Source: Loripinus fragilis (taxonomy: Eukaryota; Mollusca; Bivalvia; Lucinida; Lucinidae). Taken from it: 64,000 nt of DNA. The notes under the pieces are model-generated. The model was not told where the DNA came from and ran no database searches. It was given only the letters and a program-made list of their open reading frames with translations. Positions 1 to 12,300 of this stretch are shown here, one piece after another. The position numbers were made by a program, and so were the translations under genes. Position 1 is the first letter of the stretch; each line of letters starts with the position of its first letter. Location of the stretch: positions 60,792,253 to 60,856,252 of the forward strand of contig OZ026525.1 of the NCBI GenBank assembly GCA_964019695.1. Reading direction: 5' to 3'.

Positions 1-7
1 ATAATAT

Positions 8-225
8 GGGAAGTGTTCTAAAATTTTGATTGCCTTTCTCTCTTTTTTTTTCTTAAATAAAATGTTGGTTTTCATGGCTGGAATTCACAAAATGCTTGTC
101 AGAATAGCAAACAGGGAAGACCCTGATTAGACTGCTTCTTCAGAAGCAGTCTGATCTGGGTCTGCACTGTTTGTCTAGGCCTTTTCGGCAGGGAACTTGT
201 GATCAAAATTTTAGAACATTTTCCC
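8..225. mobile_element. Palindromic MITE, family J
   Basis: Arms GGGAAGTGTTCTAAAATTTT and its near complement face each other, around an inner hairpin ACTGCTTCTTCAGAAGCAGT. The same family recurs inside each unit of the 45.5-49.2 kb array, at about 51,860-52,000, and as core hairpins near 9,200 and 44,550. No coding capacity. Confidence 0.75.
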
Positions 226-228
226 TAC

Positions 229-348
229 CTCATCATTGTTGTCTTGAAGATTAGAGAGCTGTAGAAGTGACACCAGTCTCCATTGTAATTCCAGCTTTGT
301 TTCCACAACCTTTTCATCTACAATGCTTCTTCTGTAATGTTTCAATAC
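229..348 (-). CDS. SKIC3: SKIC3 coding exon 5
   Basis: 120 nt, 40 codons, phase 0. Acceptor TTCTGACAG and donor GTAGGG. It encodes [10 protein letters not shown] through [12 protein letters not shown], corresponding to the human segment around [20 protein letters not shown]. MITEs lie against both ends: one terminus is about 3 nt past the donor GTA, the other about 20 nt before the acceptor. The gene continues off the window start. Confidence 0.8.
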
Positions 349-3300
349 CTGTCAGAACCGTACAATAAATAGAGGATCTTACATGAGTGCTCATGTTTTA
401 TTGAATTTATTACAAGAGTTTGGGGAAAAAGACAAAATGCGAGGCTTGCCAAGCATTTTATCTCTTTCTTGCAACGAGTTTAATAAATTCAATAATACAG
501 GAGCATGAATATTAGATTCTATTTATCATATGATATTAAAAATTATTATGAAATCATATTTTTCGCGTGAAAAAGTAAGGGTTTTGCCATATGGGTGGCG
601 TTAAAAGCATCATTTCATAACATCTCCCTAAAATCTGTAAACCACTAGTGGTTTATCGATTTTAATGCATGGCGTTATTTTACTCCCAGACGTGACATCA
701 TATGATAAATGAGGTTTTATGTGCTTATCACATCACTGAGCAACTGAGGCTCAAGTGAGCCCGAGTACATGCGAAGACTCACCAAGGCCTTGACTGCTCA
801 CATATACAAAGAAAGGATGCAGATGAAGACTCTGACCAACTTCTAGCCTCACTAGATACGCTAGCAAGGACATTTAACCCTTTACTCCATCATAACACCT
901 TTTGACGACTTTGAAATACAGTGTACTATGTATTTGGAAATATAATGGAAAATGGAGCATTTGCTCCTTGGAGCAAATGCTCCATTTTCCATAATATTTT
1001 CAAAAGTACTCAAAACTTTACTTAATCTTTTTCTTGATTTTTTTTTCAATGTTGTCTGAAAATAGATATTGATGTCATGATCTAAAAATAACATATGGAG
1101 TAAAGGGATAAAGGAGGCTTTTGTGCATATGTGATATGTATCAAAATTGCATGAATTGGCTCAAAATTGCACACTGGATTAACTGGGCAAAAATTTGTCC
1201 TTAAGTCTTTTATTGCAAAAAATTAAAAAAAAGTTTAAACTAGAGGACCTGAAGGTCCTGAGGCGCTCACCTGATCTCTTTAATAATGTTAAAATAGGTC
1301 AAGGTCAACCACAGCTTATAATGGAACAAATTTTGTTTTTACCATATACATTTTGGTCAAGTGACTTAAACAATCTTATGAATAATCCATCAAACAACCC
1401 AGTGATTTCTGAGAAAAAGATGTTTAGATAGGTATGTGGCAGTCCAAATGAGTGGCCTTGGATAAAAGGTCACAGGTCAGCTTGACATTTGGTACTAATA
1501 AACCATAGTCTCAATAGGTTTAACTATAATGAATTCAGCTCAGTAATAGAAAATGAACATTTAAAGATTTTCTCCATATAAATGCATTAGGAATCAAATT
1601 TGACCTTGCCATAAATTAGGTCAAGGTCAACCTAGAGTCATTATTTGTGCTAACCTGGTAGGGCCAACATCACCATCCTACATACCAAGTCCCAAAGCCA
1701 ATGGCCTTTTTGTTCCAGAGAAGTTAAGAGATTTAAAGAGTTTTTACCATAGATGGGCATGGTGGCTATGTTAGTCATGTGACCATAACAATTTGTATAA
1801 GTCATAAGGTGTTGTCATATGAAATTTGGTTTCAATTGGCCAAGAATTGTCGGAGAAAACTATGTTTTAAAATGTTGATGGGACTCCAATATAAGCGACC
1901 TTGGCTGAAAGGTAAAAGATCAACCTTGACCTTTGAAACTTATTTATAGACACTAGACAGAACATATCAAGGGAGAATAATGACTTTGGCTTCCACAGTA
2001 TTCAAAAAATCAACTTTTCAAAAAAATTCCCATTTAAATCTATAAGGAAGCAAATTTGACCTTGATGTTAAGTAGGCCAAGGTCAACTTAGGATCATTAT
2101 TTGAACAAAATTGGTAGGCCTCACATCCCTAATGCTACATACCAAGTCCCAAGGTCATTGGCCTTCTGGTTCTGGAGAAGAAGATTTTTAAAGGGTTTTT
2201 ACCATATATGGGCATGGCGGCCATCTTTGTCATGTGACCAAAATATTTTGTATAAATTTTGGCTGACTTATCATTAGGAGTCTTCACATGAAATTTGAGC
2301 TCAATTGGGCCAATGGTTTGTGAGAAAACTAAGTTTTAGTATATTGATGGGACCACAATATGAGCGACCTTGGCTGAAAGAGCAAAGGTCAACCTTGACC
2401 TTTGAAACTTATTTATAGCCATTGTCTCATTAATTTCAACATATCAAGTAAGAATAATCACTTTGGCTTCAACAGTATTCAAAAAATCAACTTTTCAAAA
2501 AAATTCCCATTTAAATCTATAAGGAAGCAAATTTGACCTTGACGTTAAGTAGGTCAAGGTCAACACAGGATCATTATTTGAACAAACTTGGTAGGCCCCA
2601 CATCCCTAATGCTACATACCAAGTCCCAAGGTCATTGGCCTTATGGTTCTGGAGAAGAAGATTTTTAAAGGGTTTTTACCATATATGGGCATGGCGGCCA
2701 TCTTGGTCATGTGACCAGGAACATTTGAACAAACTTTTGTTCCCCCGTCCTAAGGAGTCTCCATATGAAATTTGAGTTCAATTGGCCAAGTGGTTTCAGA
2801 GGAGAAGATGTTTGAAAATGTTGACGGACGGACGGACGACGGACGACGGACGGATGACGGACGCCAGAGTCACTGGTATACTAATAGCTCACCTCGGAGC
2901 CTTCGGCTCAGGTGAGCTAAAAATAACAATATTAGAAATCAAATGATTTTATCATAATATTCTGAGATGAAATATTATGCAATGCATAGTATGTGATATA
3001 GATACAATGTCCATACCAAAACGGATCAGTGGCAATCAGAAACACTGATGAGAATCAATGAACACAGCTTAATTCCCATTAGAAACAGTGTTCTCAATTG
3101 TAGCCCAACACCAACAATTTGCAATAAACGCTATTTCTAAAACTCGTTGATCTGAGTTTGTAGACTTTCACGGTTGTTTTTGATTGCCCACATCTCACAC
3201 CGGATTGGTGACAATCGAAAACATTAATACTATCGACAAACGTTGATAAAAAATCATTAGAAACAGAGTTTTCAATTGCCATTTGTCGCCCGACTGGCGA

Positions 3301-6300
3301 CAAATGGAGATTGAAAATGCTGTTTCTAGTGGTTTTGATCCGTGTTTGTCGATTGTTAAGAGGGTTTTTGACTGCCTATCCGGTGTGCATCTGATACATA
3401 CCTGTTGAAGAGCCTCACCATCACATTTTTTATCCAACACTGATGTAAGTTTCATCAAAATTTCCACTTTCTTGTCTTGCTCCCTGTGAGAGAATTAACC
3501 CATATAAGTCTAGCATCCTTATTGTGGGACATTGGTAAACAGTGCAGAACCTGACCAGACACTGCAGAACACAGTGTCTGATCAGCAACATCCTTGCGTA
3601 AAGGTTCATAACTTTGTTATCTAAACTGTGATTTCATCCATATTTGTAGAAAATGTGTCCCAGATGTATATGAACATGTCATACAAATTTCATAGATTTC
3701 TTGATACACAGTCTCGTTTTATAACAAAAGTCCACGTTTTACTGGGACAACCCTCGTATTAAGGTAACAAATCATTCACTGCCAGCACAAATTTATTTCG
3801 ATTCTAACACACAAAAAAATTAATAATCTGAATCCTTCAGAGTCTATCAAGATTCCGCCATCTTGAACAGAGCGTTAGAATTTCCCGTAACTCTTGTTTG
3901 GACTGAAACACGAGTTTACATACATTTTGAATGGCCATTAGTTCTAAAAACAACCTAATGCTGTCTATTGTCAACAATACAAGACTGTGTGTGATAGGTG
4001 ACGTCATGAAAATCAAACTGGCGACTGAATGATGTTACACCAGCCAGTGCAGTGATTTATAAACAATAAATCACCAGATTTAACCATTGGCGATATAGGT
4101 GATAAGTGATAGAAACTGTTAAAAAACAGCTAAGTTCACAAAGGGGTGAAATCAGCACTGTCACAGATATGCACAATTTAATAATAATATTTCAAATGGT
4201 TTAATTTATTGAGAAGCTGACAAGTTGCATGCACCTGGCCCCGAGGTTACATAACTCTTTTCATGCTCAACTCAACTGAGTACAAAATTTCAACTGCTCA
4301 TAAAAACTTAAATACCGACAAATTAATAAGTTTCTAGGTTTATTTCTCTCAGAGAAGTGACCTATATAAGAGTGACTGGAAACTCAATTTTTCAGCCAGA
4401 TAGGTATGTCAGGGCATGTGTCACGTGACTAAAACATAATGCTCCATTCATCGTTTTCACAAAAGGGTAACGCAGCCTTGAGAAACCGCTGCATTTATAT
4501 GTACATCTGAAGAGCTTACTTCGTCGTAAATATCGCTCATTGCTAGTTCTTTTTAATAGCAATCAAAAAAGAATATCTGAAATATCGCTAAATGTTATGT
4601 TTCTGCAATGTTAAAACTAATCCTATGGCGTTATGACCGTGTAAATATTGGCTGATTTTATGAAAGTTGCCGAATTCGTCAAATACGGCTTCAACAATAC
4701 CTCTTTCACTGTGACGAATAAAGATTCAAACGTGGCTATGTTTGTGTTCCTTTTTAATAATTTTCATAAACTAAAGATGCCATTGTGATTCATTATCATC
4801 GTAATTATACTATTTCAGTGTTTGTAAAGGTGTTAAAAGTTTTGGCAAACAAAAGAGAAACTCACTGTGTATTCCAAAAACCACGATAAAAGCAAATCGT
4901 GTAGATAAATTATATCGATTTCCCCTCATTTACCTGTGTAAGATGCCCGACAGAGCTATTTGAGTTGAGTATTGTTATTTCATTGGAGTTTCCAGTCACT
5001 CTAATATATGTCACTGCTCAGAGGTTGTATTTATCATACTAATAAATGTTAAAATGCCACGATTGTTGGCATTTTAACATTTATGAGCAGGATAAATTTT
5101 GTGTTCAGTTGAGTTGAGCCTAAAAAGGTTTTATAACCTCATGGCCTGATCTCCAGGTGTTCCTTATGGCCTCCCATGGGCTTCAACTCATTGCAGACAT
5201 TCTCCCACAATTTCTTCCACATCATCTTAGGCCAATCAGAACTGCCTCAGCCAATTCCGTGGAATCAGACCTCGGATGTACATCGAGGGTCTACTTTGTA
5301 AATTGTTAACCTGACCCTGACGTCACATAACATGACGCTGACATTACAGAAACCATGCAAATACAGTTACAAGTATGATTGCAGGGAAACAAACGGTTAC
5401 AACATTCCACAAGATGCTATATATATAATGAAGTTTATGTTTTTTTTCAATAAAATATCGCTATAGCAATATTTATTGAAAAAAAACCCCACAAAATTCA
5501 TTTATTCTCGTGACATAATAATGTATTTTAATAGAGCTGAACGCACATGCTACAGTCTAACAGACTATTTTTCCTTACACCAGTTCAGGCTAATAAAATG
5601 CAGCTTTTTCATACATAGTACTACACCTTACATACATCCGAGGCTTGATTCTCGAATTAGGCCGAAGTTTTCTGATTGCATCTTAGGCCTCCCTAACAGG
5701 CCTGAGCCTTACAACAACCTGTGCACCACATGTGATTATGACTGCACTGCTAAAATGCTCCACATGCCCATAGCAGGGAAACCTTCTCTCTCTCAAAATG
5801 AGGTCAAGGTCCTAGTGCTCAAGTTTCGCCAGTAGTTTTCTTGACCTTACTGTGGTCATATCATCTGGCTTGATATTTCAGATCTGTCTGATCATGGCAT
5901 TGTCATTTAGGGGATAAATGTATTGAACATTTTCATTTGGGGAGGTATATTGTTAGATATACAGTCAAAAATTTAGTTTTAGGGTGACACGGGAGTGGAG
6001 CCGTTAAATGATATTTCCAATCATATATCCGATGATAAACCTCCCCAAATGAAAATTTTGAATAGGGTTATCCCCATTCTTCTAATGCACTTGTGCAGTT
6101 TCATCTCAATAAATTTTGAGCGTTACAATCCGCATATCATCTAATAAAATTTGACGTAATTAATGATGTCAAACTATTTCCTACAGTATATGGCAGGATA
6201 TACTGTAAATTTTTGATGATATCCAATCAGACGTAGCGTTACAAAAGCAAGCGCATTAGAATGTGCAAGGGCAGAAGGTCTGATTTGGTCAATGGCCAAG

Positions 6301-9300
6301 TTTCACTGGGATGGATCATTGTGTTTCACATGCAAGAGTAGTACACATGGTCACGGGCCTTGAGAGAAAGGTGGAATACATCAGTACAGTAAAACCTGTG
6401 TAAAACGGCCACTCAAAAATAGACAAAACATAGATCTTAATGACTAAAGGTAGCTTAATGAAGGTCGAAAGTATTGCAGAATGCTTCTTGGAGCATTCTG
6501 CAATACTTTTGACCTGCATTAAGCATTAATTGGTCTTGAAAAACAATTTTCGGTCTTTTTTAGAGTGGCTGTTTTACACAGGTTTAACTGTCACTTTATG
6601 ATCTCTGCCTATTGGGTAATTCTGCATGCTTTTTTTGATGTCTGCTGAATTTTTTCAATATCAACTTTTTTTGAAAAATTCTTTCAGGAATAAAATCAGA
6701 GTGTCAAACAGTTTGGATCCAGACCAGGCCTGACATTGTGTCAGGACCGGGCCTGACATTGTGTCAGGCCTGATGTGGGTTAGAACTGTTTGCAAAGATA
6801 TTCAGCAGACGACAGCAGTAGGCAAAGAGTTATGGTAAACTTACCCTGCATTAAGTTCTAGCAGCTTGAGATAGACACTAATGTGATCACTTTTATAGGC
6901 TGGTAGAGGGTGTTTCTCATAGAAACTGCTCAGCCCCTGCAATAAATAGAGATGTGCCCCATGAAAACCTGTCTTCCGGGCTCCAATTAGGTAAATCTTA
7001 GACCAGCCTGCACAACTACAGAGACTAGCTAGAATTTTGAAACTTTGGATTAGATCTATACCTACATGGGTGAAAGTTCAAAATTTCAAAAATCCTGAAC
7101 TTTCGACACTCCATCTTAAAACTTGCAATATGCCCACTAAATATTCCCAATTTCAAGTTTGAATAGTCAAATGTCTTTAGACAGACTGAAAATAAATCAG
7201 AAAAGCAATGATAATCTCCCTAGTTCTGCATTTTGAGGCTGACTTTCTGTGGAAAGTCCGACTCAAAATCCTGAATTCAGGAATAATCCTGAAAACTTTC
7301 ACCCATGTACCTATTAAATTTTTCACACAATGAAAAAAGTGCTGATAAGATGGCACACATGCCTAGGCCAGTCTGCCTCTCCCTTATAATAGGTTTTCTC
7401 ATGAGATGACTAATAATCATATAAAAATGGTGATACTAGCTTTAACAAAATAATGATAAATTACAAGATGATAGGTCAGATTACAAGATGATGAGATTGT
7501 ACAAGATGAAAAGAAGTTACAAGAAAGTGATAAGATACAAGATGATCAAAATGCATTAAAACAAGGTAATGATGAGTTACAGGATGATAATTTACAAAAT
7601 AATGATTAGTTACAAGATTTAAGGTTACAAGATGCTGATAAGTGACAAGATGATAAGGTACAAGATGATAAGTTACAAGATTTAAGGTTACAAGCTGATG
7701 ATAAGTTACAAGATTTAAGGTTACAAGCTGATGATAAGTTACAAGATTTAAGGTTACAAGCTGATGATAAGTTACAAGATTTAAGGTTACAAGCTGATGA
7801 TAAGTTACAAGATTTAAGGTTACAAACTGCTGATAAGTGACAAGATAAAATACAAAATGATGATGAGTTACAAGAATTAAGGTTACAAGATGATGATAAG
7901 TGGCAAGATGATAAGTGACATGATAAGTTACAAAATAATGCCGCATAGCGCAGTCGGTAACGTGTGTTTGCTTGATTCTTTACATCCCATCAACAATCTT
8001 CCTGGGTTGAACCAGTACTAAGCTAGGATAAATGTGTCCTGCTCAAAGACCACAATGCAATGACGCCGGTGAGACTCGAACCCAAGGCCTAACGGTCAAG
8101 CACTCTACCACTGAGCCACTGCGCTCCCTCAGTCAGTAACATGTCTGGCAACTGATGCGAGTCTGACTGCAGATCCCGGGTTCGCGAGTTCAATCCCGGC
8201 CAGGTCCCATACTTTCGTGGAGATTGATTATGAAATAATTGCTACTGTCATACTCCTCTCTTCCACTGAATCATTCAAGAAGGATCGTTGTTAGTTACAA
8301 GCGAAAGTATGTGCACGAAGTACTGGTTAACTGCTTGTTCAAGCTTGCCCAGGAAAAAAGTGTGGTTAGGTGAACTGACCTTCCCGCCATGACCATAGCT
8401 GTTGACTTGGGACGTAGAGCAACAAAACAATACAAACAAAATGATGATAAGTTACAAGATGATGATAAGTTACAAAATGATGAAAAGTTAACCATATATA
8501 CCTGCCAGGCCAATAAGAGTTCCCCATCAGCCTCAGCTGCCCTCTTGTATGCCTTCAGGGCTTGGTCAAACTCTTCAAGGCCCTCAGCTGCTACAGCTAT
8601 CAAGACTAGAGCCATATAGTTGTTCTTGTCCACACTCAAAACAGCCTGAAATCAATTTTTACCCTTTTATGTACTAATGGATTCTTCCATCATGATTACA
8701 CAATAAACCTGAAATGGTCCATTGTATTTAGCAAGGGGACAGATAAGATATTTCTTATCTAGATCTATAATTACCAAAATAAAATTGTATTTCTTTCTCT
8801 GAAGATCATTTTTATCTAAGCAAACACTGTAGACTCTGATGAAATGCCACATTATGTGGCATTTCATCTGGGTCTTCACTGTTTAACAAAGTGTGCATTT
8901 AGAAGTCACTAGTATACAAAGGGTTAATGAAATCACATTTTAGTGTTAAAGCCAAACTCAAGAAATACACATAAAGATAAGAACAACAAACCAGACATAT
9001 TACCAAGATTTCCGAGCCAGATTATGGAAATTATAACCTGCCACCCCTCAAAATATATAAAAGATCAACCATAACCTTATTGTATCTAACTTGATGGAAG
9101 TATCCACCAATAAATAAAGGATTGACCCATTGTAAATAATTAGGGTTTATTTGTGTCAACTATTAACTCTTGTCCTGCTGAACCCTAATTTTGCCTTTTT
9201 TGAAAACACTGTAGATCCAGATCAGATGGCTTCTGATGAAGCCATCTGATCAGAATCCACATTGTTTTCCACTCTGATTGAAAATACATGCTTACAACTG

Positions 9301-12300
9301 GAATGCTGTGGTTGGGGAGGAGTGTAGTACATAAAATTATTCAGCATGACAAAGGTCAAATTGGAAATAAAGTACTTATCATTGAATTTCAAAACATGCG
9401 CAGGTCCAGAGGGGGGGGGGGGATAGGGGGTTCGGACCCCCCCTTGCGGAAAATCACAAGCTATATGGGTTTCTATAGAAATTAGCATCTGGACCCCACA
9501 CCCCACCCTGGAAAATGTTGGACCCCTCTGAATCCTTGGAAAAGTATAGCTTGCTCTGAAATAAAACCATTGGACCCCCTCTGTAAAAAAATAAACAACT
9601 GTTGTCAAGGCTGTTTACTGGCCGTCAGGCCTGGAACCTCCCCCCCCCCCCCCCCTGACAAAAAATCTTCATGCAAAACAACAGGGAGCAAACGTTTCGG
9701 TGTTCCAAATCCAGACTATGGTCATGTTCAAATTTGCACAAACACAGATTTGTTTCAACAAGATCTGAGCAGCAAGCAAGTCTTTCAGTATACCCCCGCA
9801 CCATTTTGTTCCTCCTTAAGTTCACTCAAAGCCTTAATTAAATAAAACAAGAAGGCCCTAGGGCCCTGGATTGCTCACCTGAATCCTGGAACATGAAGAG
9901 ATGATGTACTGGCCTGTGGCTTAAGAAATATCATTTAAAGATATTTCTATTTTTAGCACTGGTGGCCATCTCTGATCAATTTTGGTAGAAGGCATCATGA
10001 GGAATATTTCTGTCAAATTATTTTGAATTTGGATCAGTGGTTCAGTAAATGTTATTTAAAGATATTTCTTACTTAGAGCTCTGGTTGCCTTTTTGTTCAG
10101 CACAACCAAACCATTTTTGCAATTTTGGTAAAGGGCATTATGAGAAAATGATATGGACTTTGGACCAGTGGTTAAGGAGGAGATGCGGTTTAAAGACATT
10201 TCTTATCTAGAGCTCTGGTGGCCCCTTTGTTCAGCGGGGCAAAACCATTCCAGGGCGTTATGAGGAACATTTCTGTGAAATTATTTTGAATTTGGACCAG
10301 TTGTTCAGGAGGAGATGTCTCGTTTAAACATATTTCTTATCTAGAGCTCTGGCGGCCCTTTTGTTTGGCAGAGTGGAACCATTTGTGCAGTTTTGGTTGA
10401 GAGTATAATGAGGAACAATTCTGTAAAATTATTTTGAATTTATTTTAATTTTTAAAAAAAAATCATCAAAAAACTTCCACATGCATCTTTTATTCATTAT
10501 ATCTGTCACATACCTGCAAACTATTAAAAGGATACATTGAAGGCTCTAGGAGGAGTTGATTTCACAAAGTATGCACTATCAGCCATTATTCAATATAGGC
10601 AGTGGTTGAGAATTGCCTAAGTTAAAAATGTTGTAAATTTACGTAATTTTTTTTCATCATTAAACTTTCAAATGCACATCTTCAATATGTCTGTAACATA
10701 CATGCAAAGTATTAAAAGGATACACTGAAGACTCTAGGAGGAGTTGATTTCACAATGTATGCACTAATAGCCATATTATTAAAATTAAACTAGAACACAT
10801 TCGATGGCGCGCCATCGCAAATCCCCACGCTCTCGAAGAAATCTAATGGTAATTGACACTTTGACCCCATCCCAAGGTCACCAGTTTGATCGTAGGTTAA
10901 AATTTTTCAGTGTATCCTGGTCTACTGCTCATCCCCGTTAATTTGATATGCCACATGACCATGTTCAGAAAATTAAATTTTTGACCCCTACCCAAGGCCC
11001 CAGGGGGCAGGGACCCAAAAAATTGTGCGGGTGCATGTGCCATTCATGTGAGTAACTCACACACGAAATCTAGTTGATTTTCTAAAAAAAAAATTTTGAC
11101 CCCCCAGCCCCCCCCCCCCCCCACGGTACCCCTAAGTCCCACCCCCGGGCCATGACCCAGGCAGCCAAATGAAAATCCCATCTGATATGTTTTATATCTT
11201 TCATTTGTGAGAAGATACACAAAGTTTGGTTTAAAAATCTTTGAAATTGACCTATTAATTCAGATTTAATGATATTTGACCTTTTGGCCCCTCCCTAAGG
11301 CCCCAGGGGGTGGGGACCCCAAAAATGGCGCCGGTGCATATGCCTTTCATGTAAGAAACTCACACACCAAATCTGGTTGAATTTCGGAAAAAAATTTTTT
11401 TTGACCCCCCAACCCCCCACGGTACCCCCAAGTCCGACCCCTAGGGCATGACCCAGGCCGCCAAATGAAAATCCCGTCTGATATGTTTAATATCTTTTAT
11501 GTGTGAGAAGACACACAAAGTTTGGTTAAAAAATCTTTCAAATTGACTTTGTAATTGAGTTTTAATGATATTTGATGATATTTGACCTTTTGGCCCCTCC
11601 CCAGGGCCCCAGGGGGCGGGGCCAAAAAAAAATGTGCCGTTGCACACCCCATTCATGTGAGCAACCCACACACCAAATTTGGTTGGATTTCGTCCAATGG
11701 TTTAGGAGGAGATAGCGTGACGGACGGACGGACAGACGGACGGACAGACGGACGGACGGACGGACGGACGGACGGAGGCGATTGCAATATCCCCGACGCT
11801 TTTTTAAAAAAGCGTGGGGATAAAAATGGCATAACTCTTGCAGTACTGATCCTTCAGTCCCCTTTTTCCTACCAAACATGCAATATCTAATGGTTAAGGT
11901 GTGTTGCAAATTTGATCAAAATCGGACAAAAGCTACATAAGTTATTCAACAATAACCTTGAAATGTTGATGGAAGGACAGAATGATGAAAAGATGGATAG
12001 GCTGAAAACAATATACCCCCCCTGAACTATGTTTGCTGGGGGAATAAAAATATGTATCCATTTTAGACCTCCATACAAAAGCGTGTGATTGAAAATTATT
12101 TTTTTCTTATTTCTCAACCAAAGCATATGTTGTGGCTACTCAAAAGAACTGTCTCAATGAGCACCCAAAACATATATTTCAACAGATGAATAAGAAAATA
12201 ATCAAAATTTTATCAAAAGGTTTAGATAAGCAAAAAACTTCAGTGTAAAATTGCAAATATTTTCTTACCCATCAGTTTTAACATATGATTTAGGTGCTCA

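Noticed and set aside
5476..5835. 119-codon plus-strand open frame
   Set aside because: No recognised domain, no splice-site support, within a SKIC3 intron on the opposite strand.
7476..7946. 156-codon minus frame of [11 protein letters not shown] repeats
   Set aside because: A 33-bp unit is a multiple of three, so any stop-free frame stays open; it is intronic minisatellite, with no splice or start support.
8040..8180. tRNA gene suggested by A and B box motifs
   Set aside because: Part of SINE heads; no complete cloverleaf or terminator, and the same sequence recurs with the SINE body in many places.
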